Source: JAOUEA01 sp963719165
GTDB lineage: Bacteria > Actinomycetota > UBA4738 > HRBIN12
Direction of reading: 5' to 3'
DNA: 64,000 bases
Assembly: GCA_963719165.1 (NCBI GenBank)
Contig: CAVRAV010000001.1
Span: 2,294,001-2,358,000, forward strand
Position 1 is the stretch's first letter; each line of letters opens with the position of its first letter. The notes under the pieces are model-generated. The model made no database searches and was not told the origin of the DNA. It saw only the letters and a list, made by a program, of their open reading frames with translations. The position numbers were made by a program, and so were the translations under genes. Below are positions 51,145 to 60,367 of this stretch, piece after piece.

Positions 51145-53064
51145 TTACGCCTCGTCTTCGTCCCGTTCCTTCCTCCTGCTCAAGACAACGGCCACCACGA
51201 TGACCGCGATCACCGCGAGGGCGATGAGGATCCACACCGTGCTCGATGCCCCCGACGACGACGACTCTCCCGTGGCGCCCGTGGGCGGCGCGATGTTGAT
51301 GAACGAGAAGGGTCCGTAAGTAGCTAGCAGGTCGCCGTCGGGTGCAGGCTGGACGAGGAAGTCCCCGACCTTGTCGCTCCGGTACGCCTCCAAGACCTGG
51401 CCGTAGTACAGCATCAGGTAGGGAGCGTCGTTGTACAGCTTGTCCTGCGCCTGATGCACGAGATCGTTCCGCGTGTTGGGGTCCGTCGCATTCAGCGTTT
51501 GGTCATACAGCTTGTCGTAGCTCGGGTCGCAGTAGTAGCTGTCGTTGTTGCCGTACGTGGTGGCGTCGGGTGCGCGTTCGGAGCACGTGAAGATCTTGAG
51601 GATGTAGTTCGGATCCGGATTGGGATACCAGCCCCAGTGGAACAGGTCGTAATCGCCGGCCTCGATGATGCTGGTGAGTTTGCTCGTGCTCACAGCCTGA
51701 ACCTTCGTGCCCACGCCCACGTTCTTGAGCCACGATGAGACGTACTGCGAGGCGTTGATCGAGTTCTCGTCCGAGGTCCTCGTGAAGTATCGCAGGACGA
51801 CGTTCTCCCCCGTAACCGGATCGTTCACGACGCCATCCCCGTCCGTGTCGGTATATCCGGCATCCGCCAGGGCGGCCTTCGCGTTGTCGGGGTTGAAGGA
51901 GAGATCAGGCAGGTCGGGGCCGGGCGTCCACTCGCCGGTCGTGGCGCCCGGCTGGACGGGTGAGTCGGCCGGGAGGCCGTAGCCCAAGAGGACGTTGTCG
52001 ACCAGCGCTTGCTTGTTGACCGCCATCGTCACCGCCCTGCGGAACGCGGGATCGGCTGCCGCGTGGCTGCCGGTCCCGTGGGGCGAGAATCCTCCCGCCT
52101 TGTCGGTCTGGAAGGCGGATCCAGTATTGAACCCCAGCTCGTCGAAGCTCGGCACGGTGGCTGCATGGGTTTCGACGTTGGGCTTGTTCTTGAGCGAGTT
52201 CAAGATGTTCGCCGAGTCGAAGTACCCGAAGTCGATCTCGCCCTGCTGCAGAGCCGCCGCTTCCTGGTTCTCGTCGTTGAAGCTCTCGTAGATGATCTGG
52301 TCGAACGTGGGGGTGAGGCCGGCATCCAGTCCCCAGTAGTTGGGATTCCTCTTGAGGATCACGGCCTGACCCTGCTTGTACGAGGAGATGATGTACGGGC
52401 CCGACCCTACCGCCGGGACGTTCTGGAACTTCTTCGGCTCGTCGAGCTTGGACCAGATGTGCTCGGGCAAGATGTAGTCGTACATGAACACCGTCGCCCC
52501 GCTGTAGACGGACGTCGGCTGGGTGGAGTTGATCACGAAGTGCGTGTCGTCGATGACGTCGACGTGCTTGATGAGGCTCGTGTCGGCGTAGTAGTTCGAG
52601 ATCTTGTGGGCCTTGTAGTAGTTCAGCGTCCACGCCACGTCGTTTGCGGTGAAGGGCATGCCGTCGGACCACTTCATCCCGTCGCGCAGCGTGTAGGTGA
52701 ACTGCATGGCGTCGTCGCTGGTCTCGACCCCGGTGACGATGGAGTGCTCGAGATCGGGACCCAGGTCGGGCGTGTTGAAGTTGATGGGGATGTCGTAGCT
52801 CATGGCCCAGATCACGTAATCGGTTCCGAGATATCCAACCATGGGGTTCAGGGAGCTCGGCTCGCTGGTGTCGCCGTAGATGAACTGCGTGGGTCCGCTC
52901 GACGTGGTGGCCGAAGCGCTCGGCGAGCCGCTCGTGTCCTGGGCGAACGCGGTCCCGGTGAGGGCAACGCCCGCAAGCACCCCGATCACCGTGAGCCCCG
53001 CCACGCTTCGGCGCAATCTGCGCGTGCGGCCATCCCTCATCGTGCTGCGCTGCCCACCCGTCAT
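51145..53064 (-). CDS. Peptide ABC transporter substrate-binding protein with C-terminal membrane anchor
   Basis: 639 residues, SBP_bac_5 family: signal peptide (about 17-41, ending TAFAQD), binding domain with YGDTSEPSSLNPMVGYLGTD, TYTLRDGMKWSDGMPFTAND and VPAVGSGPYIISSYKQGQAV. Near residue 415 a loop YTDTDGDGVVNDP resembles a calcium-binding DxDxDG. Unlike most Gram-positive binding proteins it has no lipobox Cys; instead the C-terminus has a Ser-rich linker and a membrane helix (VWILIALAVIAVIVVAVVLS) followed by a basic/acidic tail. The ATG at 53064 is preceded by GGAGG. It is the first gene of the transporter operon. Confidence 0.9.
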   Translation of the reverse strand: MTGGQRSTMRDGRTRRLRRSVAGLTVIGVLAGVALTGTAFAQDTSGSPSASATTSSGPTQFIYGDTSEPSSLNPMVGYLGTDYVIWAMSYDIPINFNTPDLGPDLEHSIVTGVETSDDAMQFTYTLRDGMKWSDGMPFTANDVAWTLNYYKAHKISNYYADTSLIKHVDVIDDTHFVINSTQPTSVYSGATVFMYDYILPEHIWSKLDEPKKFQNVPAVGSGPYIISSYKQGQAVILKRNPNYWGLDAGLTPTFDQIIYESFNDENQEAAALQQGEIDFGYFDSANILNSLKNKPNVETHAATVPSFDELGFNTGSAFQTDKAGGFSPHGTGSHAAADPAFRRAVTMAVNKQALVDNVLLGYGLPADSPVQPGATTGEWTPGPDLPDLSFNPDNAKAALADAGYTDTDGDGVVNDPVTGENVVLRYFTRTSDENSINASQYVSSWLKNVGVGTKVQAVSTSKLTSIIEAGDYDLFHWGWYPNPDPNYILKIFTCSERAPDATTYGNNDSYYCDPSYDKLYDQTLNATDPNTRNDLVHQAQDKLYNDAPYLMLYYGQVLEAYRSDKVGDFLVQPAPDGDLLATYGPFSFINIAPPTGATGESSSSGASSTVWILIALAVIAVIVVAVVLSRRKERDEDEA

Positions 53065-53103
53065 CCCGAGCCCTCCGTCCTCCGTCGGCTACGTCGTTCA
53101 GAC

Positions 53104-54075
53104 CTACGTACGTATTCCGGCGACGCCGGGCTCGTCGATCGTGAACGTTCTGGTGTCTGCATCTATCGTCGCCTGCACCCCCAGTGGGATCGTTGCCAGA
53201 TGCTTCCCGTGCCCAAGCGGAAACTTGTATAGCACGGGAACCCCCAGCGGGCCTAGACACCGTTCCAGCACATCCTCCAGGGATCGCGTCCGTGGCGTCT
53301 CGGGCCGCTCTTCGCGCCAGTCGCACCGGACCATCTCACCCACGACCACCCCACGAACCCGTTCGAGCTTGCCCGCCAAGAGCAGTTGGCGCAGGTGCAC
53401 CTCGATGATGTAGGGCGGTTCGTCGACCTCTTCGAAGAATAGGATCGCGTCGTCGAACACCGGATCCCAGGGAGTGCCCAGCAGGTGGACGAAGGTGAAC
53501 AGATTGCCCCCCACCACGGGACCGATCGCGGCGCCGGGGGCGATCGCGCGCACGTAGGGGTCGTCTGGGTCACGCGGCACCGGCCCCACGCCGCCCTTCG
53601 TGAAGCCTTCCAACGCAGAGTTCCACGTGAACTCCGTTCGCTCGGGGATCCCCATGGAGCCCAGGCCCGGGCCGTGGAGCGTGGCGAGCCCGCTCTCCTG
53701 CCGCAGCGCGATGTGCAGGCCCGTGATGTCCGAGTACCCCATGAGCGCCTTCGGGTTGGCGGCGATCGCCTCGTAGTCGAGGAACGGCAGGGTTTCCATC
53801 GCACCCGTGCCGCCCCACAGCACCTGGATCACGTCCACACCGGGGTCGGCGAACAGCGCGTTGAGGTCCGCGGCACGCGTCTCGGGATCGCCGGCCACGT
53901 AATCGTCTTTGGCCCATACGCCCTTCGTGAGCCGCACCCGGTAACCCTTGGCCTCCCACCACTCGACGGGTCGCAGGACGTCGCTGCGATTGAAGTAGGG
54001 GCCGGAGGGCGCGCACACGCCGATCGTTCCGCCCGCAGGCAGGGGGGGTCCGAGGCGGGTCGCGGCGATGTTCAT
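53104..54075 (-). CDS. LD-carboxypeptidase (peptidase family S66)
   Basis: 323 residues. The catalytic Ser is in ALMGYSDITGLHIAL, the Glu in AILFFEEVDEPPY and the His in FPLGHGKHLATIPLG, the expected Ser-Glu-His triad of S66. These enzymes remove the terminal D-Ala from murein tetrapeptides during recycling, or hydrolyse microcin-type amides. There is no signal peptide, so it should be cytoplasmic. Its ATG overlaps the preceding stop (ATGA), linking it to the two amidotransferase genes upstream, and it precedes the peptide transporter operon. A peptide-recycling function for the whole group is inferred. Confidence 0.93.
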   Translation of the reverse strand: MNIAATRLGPPLPAGGTIGVCAPSGPYFNRSDVLRPVEWWEAKGYRVRLTKGVWAKDDYVAGDPETRAADLNALFADPGVDVIQVLWGGTGAMETLPFLDYEAIAANPKALMGYSDITGLHIALRQESGLATLHGPGLGSMGIPERTEFTWNSALEGFTKGGVGPVPRDPDDPYVRAIAPGAAIGPVVGGNLFTFVHLLGTPWDPVFDDAILFFEEVDEPPYIIEVHLRQLLLAGKLERVRGVVVGEMVRCDWREERPETPRTRSLEDVLERCLGPLGVPVLYKFPLGHGKHLATIPLGVQATIDADTRTFTIDEPGVAGIRT

Positions 54076-55445
54076 GCCGCGTCCTCAACTCGCGGAGGGA
54101 TCGGGTGGATCGATTCGGGGACCCCGGAGGCGGCGCCGGTCGACAGGGCCCGCGCCTCGACGGACCGGATGAAGGCCGTCTTCCCGTCGACGTAGGTCAT
54201 GATGTCGTTCGGGTGCGCCGAGGCGAGGTCCCGCTTCAGGCGTTCGTATGCGGCCGCGCTCTCGGGGTCGGCCCGCAAGGCGTCTCGGAAGGCAAGGTGG
54301 CGTCGCTCCCATTCTCCTCCGCTCAGGCAGGCGTGCACCTGGAAGCTGCGCCCGGCGCCGACGTCGCGGCTGAAGTACTCGTGTTCGTCGTCCCACGGGT
54401 CGACCACCCACCGATAGCCGAGCCCGACCAACGGGTCGACGTAGGCGGTGCGGGGCGTCATGGCCTGCAGAGAGAGCTGGATGTCGATGATCGGTTTCGC
54501 CGCGAGCCCGGGCACCGAGGTCGATCCGACATGGTCGATACGGGACGCGAGCCCCGAGGGCAACGCCCGACGGAGCCGCGCCTCTTCCGCTTCGAAGCGC
54601 GCCGGCCACGTCGGGTCGGGCTCGCTCAGGGCGTAGGAGCGACTCCTCCCCGACGACTCCCCGGGACGGGCCCGCGAGCCGCGGAGCCGGGCGAGCAGCA
54701 CCACGGCGTCGAAGAGGGCCTGCTGGGCGGGGTCCCGTGCGGCGGTCTCCTCGGGGTGCCACTGGACGCCCAGCATCCACGTCAGCTCTGCCTCGCTCGC
54801 GTTGCCGATATCGGGCAGGGGGCGCTGCAGGGCCTCCACGAGGCCGTCAGGACTGCGCCCCGCCACGACGAGTCCTTCGCCCACCCGATCGATCCCTTGG
54901 TGATGGTGGGAGGAACACGCGATCGGCCCGGCCTTCGTCGTCGCCGAGAGCAGGGTGCCCGCGACCGGTTCCACGTCGTGCATCGTGATCGTGTCGTCCA
55001 CGGGCACGCCGTGCTCGATCAGGCCTTGGGTCCCGGGCAAGTGTTGGCAGAGCGTGCCGCCGTAGGCCACGTTCATGATCTGCATTCCCCGGCAGATGCA
55101 AAGGGTGGGAACGTGCAGCCGGTCGGCCGCCAGCAGCAGCGCGATCTCGAACGCGTCGCGATCGGGCTCGAGGCCGTAGTTGTGCTCCGCGTCCGGCTCG
55201 GCCCCGTAGCGGGCGGGGTCGACGTCCCCGCCCCCGACGAGCACGAGGCCGTCGAAAGGCTCGAGGAGCTCCTCGGGCTCGCCCTGTTCCCCGGGGGACA
55301 CGATGGCGGTGCGTGCGCCCGCGCGCCGCAGCGCCTCCACGTAGGGCGCCGGGACGCCGTAGCCCCCGTCGGGCCAGCGGGCGACGCGGTCGTTCCCCAG
55401 GTGATAGGCCACCACGGCCACGAGGGGTCTGAACCGGGCGCTCAC
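54072..55445 (-). CDS. Fusion of a PuuD-like class I amidotransferase (C26) and a GrpB/UPF0157 domain
   Basis: 457 residues. Residues about 5-235 form a class I glutamine amidotransferase of the gamma-glutamyl hydrolase (C26/PuuD) type: VLVGGGDVDPARYG, nucleophile Cys in LCICRGMQIMNVAYGG, and His-Glu in LGVQWHPEET. Residues about 275-440 are a GrpB-type nucleotidyltransferase-like domain: LSEPDPTWPARFEAEEARL, DHVGSTSVPGLAAKPIIDIQ and PNDIMTYVDGKTAFI. PuuD enzymes free GABA from gamma-glutamyl-GABA; GrpB function is mostly unknown. The start is a GTG overlapping the upstream stop (GTGA). The fusion seems unusual. Confidence 0.87.
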   Translation of the reverse strand: MSARFRPLVAVVAYHLGNDRVARWPDGGYGVPAPYVEALRRAGARTAIVSPGEQGEPEELLEPFDGLVLVGGGDVDPARYGAEPDAEHNYGLEPDRDAFEIALLLAADRLHVPTLCICRGMQIMNVAYGGTLCQHLPGTQGLIEHGVPVDDTITMHDVEPVAGTLLSATTKAGPIACSSHHHQGIDRVGEGLVVAGRSPDGLVEALQRPLPDIGNASEAELTWMLGVQWHPEETAARDPAQQALFDAVVLLARLRGSRARPGESSGRSRSYALSEPDPTWPARFEAEEARLRRALPSGLASRIDHVGSTSVPGLAAKPIIDIQLSLQAMTPRTAYVDPLVGLGYRWVVDPWDDEHEYFSRDVGAGRSFQVHACLSGGEWERRHLAFRDALRADPESAAAYERLKRDLASAHPNDIMTYVDGKTAFIRSVEARALSTGAASGVPESIHPIPPRVEDAA

Positions 55446-56161
55446 CGGTCTCGCTCGGCGGCGACGCGGCCGAAGCGGGCGAACAGCTCGGCCCCCCGGG
55501 CTTCGTGCGCGGCCATATGCCTCGCGGCCTCCGCCCGCAGCGTGTCGTGCGACTTCCCCCACACCGTCTCGAGGTCCACGTCGCGAACCTCGTCGAGCCA
55601 GAGCTCCAGCTCCGCCGCGTCGATCTCGAGATGGAACTGCGTGGCCCAGGCCGAGTCGCCCACGCGATAGGCCTGTACGGCGATCCGATCGCCCGTCGCG
55701 AGCAGCTCTCCCCCCGGCGGGAGCTCGATCGAGTCCTGGTGCCACTGGAAGACGAGATCCCCGTCCGCCCACAGGGACAGCAGGGGATCGTCGGCCGCCG
55801 CCGGCAAGGGCCGAACGGGCTCGAAACCGACCTCCTTGACGTGCGCTCGCCCCACGGGTGCATCGAGCGCTCGCGCCAGCATCTGGGCGCCCAGGCAGAT
55901 CCCGAGGTAGGGGATGCGACGCGCGAACGCCTCCCGGGTCAGGTCGCGGTTCTCCTTCAAGAACGGGTGTTCGTCTACCTCGTCGACGTTCATGACGCCG
56001 CCGAACATGACGACCGCGGAGAGATCGTCGAGCGATGGACGCGGCGCATCGGCGTCCGTGGCATCGAGCGTGATGACCTTTGCGCCGGCCGCCGCCAGCG
56101 CGGTCACGCCCACGCCGAAGGTCTCCGAAGGGTCGTTCTGCACGAGCAGCACGGGCTTCAT
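55442..56161 (-). CDS. GMP-synthase-like class I glutamine amidotransferase
   Basis: 239 residues. A stand-alone class I amidotransferase: VVMFGGVMNVDEVDEHPFL, the nucleophile Cys in YLGICLGAQMLARALDAPVG, and His-Glu in WATQFHLEID. The C-terminal helix (RHMAAHEARGAELFARFGRV) is typical of this branch (COG0518-like). The synthase partner is absent, so it may hydrolyse gamma-glutamyl amides rather than feed ammonia to a synthase. ATG at 56161. First gene of the run that continues into the fusion protein and the LD-carboxypeptidase. Divergent from the acyl-CoA dehydrogenase. Confidence 0.88.
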   Translation of the reverse strand: MKPVLLVQNDPSETFGVGVTALAAAGAKVITLDATDADAPRPSLDDLSAVVMFGGVMNVDEVDEHPFLKENRDLTREAFARRIPYLGICLGAQMLARALDAPVGRAHVKEVGFEPVRPLPAAADDPLLSLWADGDLVFQWHQDSIELPPGGELLATGDRIAVQAYRVGDSAWATQFHLEIDAAELELWLDEVRDVDLETVWGKSHDTLRAEAARHMAAHEARGAELFARFGRVAAERDR

Positions 56162-56215
56162 CCCCCGGGAGTCTAAGACGTCGCGCCCCGGCGGGGACGG
56201 TGCTACCTTCGAGCC

Positions 56216-57394
56216 ATGGCCGCCACCGATCGCACCCCGCTCAAGCCCACCGACCTCCTCGACCTGGAACATCTGCTCAGCGACGAAGAGCGCCAGGTCC
56301 GCGATTTGGCCCGGGAGTGGGTCCGCGACCGGATCCTGCCCGAGGTCGAGGACTGGTACGAGCGCGGCGAGTTCCCGGCCCGGGAGCTGGCGCTGGAGCT
56401 GGGGAAGCTCGGGTTCCTCGGCATGCAGATCGAGGAGATGAGCGGCCTGGGGGCCGTCGCCTACGGCCTCGTCGAGCTGGAGCTCGAGGCCGGAGACTCG
56501 GGGCTCCGCAGCTTCGTGTCGGTGCAGAGCGCCCTCGCCATGTACGCCGTGCACACCTACGGGAGCGACGAGCAGCGGGAGGAGTGGCTTCCCAGGATGC
56601 GAGCGGGGGAGGCGATCGGGTGTTTCGGCCTGTCCGAGCCCGACAGCGGGAGCGACCCTGGTTCCATGCGGACGTTCGCCAAGCGCGACGGCGATGACTG
56701 GATCTTGTCGGGCACGAAGATGTGGATCACGAACGGGAGCGTCTCGGACATGGCCATCGTATGGGCCAACACCGACGACGGCGTGCGCGGGTTCGTCGTG
56801 CCCTGCGACGCGCCGGGGTTCTCCGCGCCCGACATCCACAAGAAGCTGTCCTTGCGGGCCTCCGTGACCTCCGAGCTCGTGATGGACGACGTTCGGCTCC
56901 CGGCGGGCTCCCTGCTCCCCGGCGTCGAGGGGCTCAAGGGACCCCTGTCGTGTCTCAACGAAGCGCGGTTCGGGATCATCTGGGGCGTGATGGGCGCCGC
57001 CCGCGCGTGCTTCGAGTCGGCGCTCGAGTACGCGAAGACGCGGGAGCAGTTCGGCAAGCCGATCGGCGCCTTCCAGCTCACCCAGAAGAAGCTCACCGAC
57101 ATGGCCCTGGAGCTGCACAAGGGCACGCTGCTCGCCTATCACCTCGGCCGGCTGAAGGAGGAGGGCCGGCTCCGGGCGGAGCAGGTGAGCGTGGGCAAGC
57201 TCAACAACACTCGCGAGGCCATCGCGATCGCGCGGCTGTCGCGGTCGATCCTGGGCGCGAACGGCATCACGCTCGAGTACCCGATCATGCGACACATGAC
57301 GAACCTCGAATCCGTGCTCACGTACGAGGGCACGGAAGAGGTGCATACGCTCGTGATCGGGGGCCTGCTGACGGGCCACAAGGCGTTCGTCTGA
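56216..57394 (+). CDS. Acyl-CoA dehydrogenase, glutaryl-CoA-dehydrogenase-like
   Basis: 392 residues, full-length acyl-CoA dehydrogenase. Flavin motifs CFGLSEPDSGSDPGSMRT and WILSGTKMWITNGSVSD; catalytic Glu in LTYEGTEEVHTLVIGGLLTG. GLRSFVSVQSALAMY carries the Arg that in glutaryl-CoA dehydrogenase contacts the distal carboxylate, which supports a GcdH-type enzyme (glutaryl-CoA to crotonyl-CoA). Other short-chain substrates cannot be excluded. It is divergent from the amidotransferase gene and convergent with the Fe-S oxidoreductase gene. Electrons should pass to EtfAB encoded nearby. Confidence 0.88.
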   Translation: MAATDRTPLKPTDLLDLEHLLSDEERQVRDLAREWVRDRILPEVEDWYERGEFPARELALELGKLGFLGMQIEEMSGLGAVAYGLVELELEAGDSGLRSFVSVQSALAMYAVHTYGSDEQREEWLPRMRAGEAIGCFGLSEPDSGSDPGSMRTFAKRDGDDWILSGTKMWITNGSVSDMAIVWANTDDGVRGFVVPCDAPGFSAPDIHKKLSLRASVTSELVMDDVRLPAGSLLPGVEGLKGPLSCLNEARFGIIWGVMGAARACFESALEYAKTREQFGKPIGAFQLTQKKLTDMALELHKGTLLAYHLGRLKEEGRLRAEQVSVGKLNNTREAIAIARLSRSILGANGITLEYPIMRHMTNLESVLTYEGTEEVHTLVIGGLLTGHKAFV

Positions 57395-57400
57395 GCCCGA

Positions 57401-59365
57401 TCACGCCCCTGGGCCGCCGGGCGCCGGCGCTTCCAGGACGGACTCCGCCAGGAGCGTCGCCACGTCGGCGACCCGCACGTCGCTGCCGGCGCTCTTCGCG
57501 GCGTCGTCCAGCATGACCGTGCAGTAGGGGCAGGCCGTCGCCACCACGTCGGCGCCGGTGGCGGCGGCTTCGGAGAAGCGAGCGTCGTTGATGCGCGTGG
57601 TGCCCTCGAGCTCCTCCATCCACATGCGGGCGCCGCCCGCACCGCAACAGAAGGAGCGTTCCTTGCTGCGTGGCATCTCCACGGTGGCGGCCGTCGCGGC
57701 GCCCACGATCTCCCGCGGAGCATCGAAGACGCCGTTGTGGCGGCCGAGGTAACAGGGATCGTGCAGGGTGGCCGTCCCCGCGGCCGCATCGGGTCCCGGT
57801 GTCAGCCGCCCCTCCCCGATCAGGCGCGCGAGGAGCTCGGTGTGATGGATGACCTCGAAGCGTCCGCCGTAGTCCGGGTATTCGTTCGCGAGCGTGTTGA
57901 AGCAGTGCGCGCAGCTCGCGACGATCTTGGTCACGCCGGCGTCGCCCAGCACCTCGACGTTGCGCTCGGCGAGCTGTTGGAACAGGTACTCGTGCCCCAT
58001 CCGCCGGGCCGGATCGCCCGTGCATCGTTCGCGGGGTCCCAGGATCGCGAAGTCCGTGCCGGTGGCGGCCAGGAGCCTGGCGACCGATCGCGTGGCCTCC
58101 TGTGCGCGCTCGTCGAAGGCCCCCGCGCAACCCACCCAGAAGAGGTACTCGGGCGCGGGATCGCCCGGCTCCAGGATCCGCACGTCGAGACCGTCGGTCC
58201 ATTCGACCCGGGCGGACGCCGGCTGGCTCCACGGGTTCTCGTTGGCGCCTTCGATGCCGCGCAACAGCCTCCCCGCCTCGGGGGGGAACCTCGACTCCGC
58301 CATCACGAGATGTCGGCGCAGGTCCACGATGGTGTCGACGTGCTCGATGTCGACCGGGCACTCGCGCACGCATGCGCCGCACGTCACGCAGTCCCACACC
58401 ACCTCGTCGTCCACCGCGGCGGGAACGAGGGGCTGGAGCTCGACGGCACCCCCGGCGCGGGCGGACAGGACGCGCTCGGCCTGGGTACTCACGTGGTCGC
58501 GCAGGTCCATGATCAGGAGCTTGGGACTGAGGGGCTTCCCGGTGGCCCACGCCGGGCACACTTCCTGGCACCGGCCGCATTCCGTGCAGGTGAACAGGTC
58601 GAGGGTCTGTTTGCGGGACAGATCGGCGGCGGTGGCGACGCCGAAACGAAGGTCCTCCTCGGGGCCCTCGAGGTCGAGGCGCAGCGGCACGAGACGACCG
58701 CTCGGACGGGGCTTCGCGAGCCACACGTTGGGCACCGCAGTGAGGATGTGCAGATGCTTGGAGCCGGGCAGGTACGCCAGGAACCCCAGGACGATCAACA
58801 CGTGCGTCCAGACCAGGACCCGCGAGGCCGTCTCGGTGCCGGCGCCCCCGGCGAAGAGGTTCGCGAGGGTCCGGGAGACGGGCGCGGCCGCGGGATGCGG
58901 GTAGGTGCCCAGCGCCACGCGGGTGGCGTTCCACAGGAGCAGGGTGCCCGCGATGGCGAGGATCGCGACCAGGGTGCGGTCGGCGTCGCCGAGATGGCTG
59001 CCGCGGAAGCGGTCGGGGCGCTGGACCTTGCGGATCCAGAACGCCACGCCCACCCCCACGATCACGAGCGACGCGAAGAGATCCACGGCGAACACGAACG
59101 GCGGCCAGCGGCCAAGGATGGGCAGGCTCCAGGACGGGTCGACGATCGCGAGCATGGCCTCCACGATCGTGGGCAGCAGGATCAAGAACCCCCAGAAGAT
59201 GAAGGCGTGCATGAGCCCCGGCGTGAGCTTCTGGAACAGCTTGCGTTGACCCAGGACGTGGGTGAGCTCACGGCCGATCCGCCCACGCTCGGCGTCGCGC
59301 TCGGCGTCGACGCGCGCGGATCGCACCACGTCGCCGCGCACGCGGGCGCGGCGAAGGAACAACAC
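57401..59365 (-). CDS. Membrane Fe-S oxidoreductase (CCG-domain, Etf-linked quinone reductase type)
   Basis: 654 residues. The N-terminal half has membrane helices with His residues (LMHAFIFWGFLILLPTIVEA, WTHVLIVLGFLAYLPGSKHL), like a heme b subunit. Two 4Fe-4S ferredoxin motifs follow (CTECGRCQEVCPAW and CVTCGACVRECPVD), then two CCG cysteine-rich domains (CTGDPARRMGHEYL, CCGAGGARMWMEE). Such fusions, next to Etf genes, are thought to pass electrons from Etf to menaquinone. The GTG at 59365 leaves the N-terminus starting in a truncated helix (LFLRRARV). In-frame codons upstream encode a hydrophobic stretch but lack ATG or GTG, so the true start is uncertain. Confidence 0.85.
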   Translation of the reverse strand: MLFLRRARVRGDVVRSARVDAERDAERGRIGRELTHVLGQRKLFQKLTPGLMHAFIFWGFLILLPTIVEAMLAIVDPSWSLPILGRWPPFVFAVDLFASLVIVGVGVAFWIRKVQRPDRFRGSHLGDADRTLVAILAIAGTLLLWNATRVALGTYPHPAAAPVSRTLANLFAGGAGTETASRVLVWTHVLIVLGFLAYLPGSKHLHILTAVPNVWLAKPRPSGRLVPLRLDLEGPEEDLRFGVATAADLSRKQTLDLFTCTECGRCQEVCPAWATGKPLSPKLLIMDLRDHVSTQAERVLSARAGGAVELQPLVPAAVDDEVVWDCVTCGACVRECPVDIEHVDTIVDLRRHLVMAESRFPPEAGRLLRGIEGANENPWSQPASARVEWTDGLDVRILEPGDPAPEYLFWVGCAGAFDERAQEATRSVARLLAATGTDFAILGPRERCTGDPARRMGHEYLFQQLAERNVEVLGDAGVTKIVASCAHCFNTLANEYPDYGGRFEVIHHTELLARLIGEGRLTPGPDAAAGTATLHDPCYLGRHNGVFDAPREIVGAATAATVEMPRSKERSFCCGAGGARMWMEELEGTTRINDARFSEAAATGADVVATACPYCTVMLDDAAKSAGSDVRVADVATLLAESVLEAPAPGGPGA

Positions 59366-59403
59366 GAGGGCCGCGAGGACGGCGGCGGACAGGGCCGCGG
59401 CCG

Positions 59404-60366
59404 CTACGAGCCGGTCCGTCGGCGGATCTCCTGCGTGAGCGCGGGCACGAATCGCGTCAGGTCACCCACGACGCCCACGTCGGCGAGGCGCATCATGGGC
59501 GCGTCGGCATCCTTGTTCACGGCGATCACGCGCCGCGATCCCTTCATCCCCACCAGGTGCTGCAGCGCCCCGCTGATGCCCACGGCGATGTAGACGTCGG
59601 GCTTCACGGTCTTGCCGGTCTGACCGATCTGTGCCGCGTACGGCATCCAACCCGCGTCGACCGCGGCTCGGCTCGCCCCGACCGCGGCCCCCTCGATCGC
59701 ATCGGCCAGGGCGGCGAGGATCTCGAACCCCTCAGGGCTCCCCAGCCCCCGCCCACCGGCGACGACCACACGGGCGTCGTCCAGCGACGGGCCGCTCCCC
59801 GCCTCAACGTGGCGCGCGAGCACACGGGGCTCACGCAGGTCGGCCGGGACGTCGGCCGCCACGGGGACCAGCTCGGCCGTCCCGCCGTCGGGAACGGGGT
59901 TGGCCTCGGCGGAGCGAGGCTTGAGCAACACCAGCCGGGGGGTCGGGCCTTCCAGCCGAACCTCCACGATCCGGGTGCCGCCGAGGATCTCCGTGCGAGC
60001 GCGGTCGGGCCCCGATACGGCGGTGGCGTTGCTCATCAGGGTCGACCCGGTGCGGGCCTGCAGCCTGGCCGCCAGGTCCCGTCCGGCATAGGAGGTGGAG
60101 AAGAGCACGAGGTCGGGTCGATGTTCGTGGATCAAGCGTTCCATGATCGAGGCCCCGGCGCGCGGGGACGCCGTCGATGCGTCGTCGCACGCGTACACGC
60201 GCCTCGCGCCGTGCACGCCGAGCGTCTCCGCGGCCGCGGAGGCGCCCGGTCCGAACGCCACGACCTCGACCACGTCGGCGGCCGCGCGCGCCGCGGCCAG
60301 GAGCTCGAGCGTGGCCGCTTCAGGCCCTGCCTCGGCCACCTCGGCGTGGACCCAGGCGGTCGTCAC
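59404..60366 (-). CDS. etfA: Electron transfer flavoprotein alpha subunit
   Basis: 320 residues. The C-terminal FAD domain is clear: VVVAGGRGLGSPEGFEILAA, GASRAAVDAGWMPYAAQIGQ and TGKTVKPDVYIAVGISGALQ, followed by HLVGMKGSRRVIAVNKDADA. It starts with GTG one base after the etfB stop. With EtfB it accepts electrons from acyl-CoA dehydrogenases. Downstream on the same strand is the membrane Fe-S oxidoreductase, making an etfB-etfA-oxidoreductase operon. Confidence 0.95.
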   Translation of the reverse strand: MTTAWVHAEVAEAGPEAATLELLAAARAAADVVEVVAFGPGASAAAETLGVHGARRVYACDDASTASPRAGASIMERLIHEHRPDLVLFSTSYAGRDLAARLQARTGSTLMSNATAVSGPDRARTEILGGTRIVEVRLEGPTPRLVLLKPRSAEANPVPDGGTAELVPVAADVPADLREPRVLARHVEAGSGPSLDDARVVVAGGRGLGSPEGFEILAALADAIEGAAVGASRAAVDAGWMPYAAQIGQTGKTVKPDVYIAVGISGALQHLVGMKGSRRVIAVNKDADAPMMRLADVGVVGDLTRFVPALTQEIRRRTGS

Positions 60367-60367
60367 C

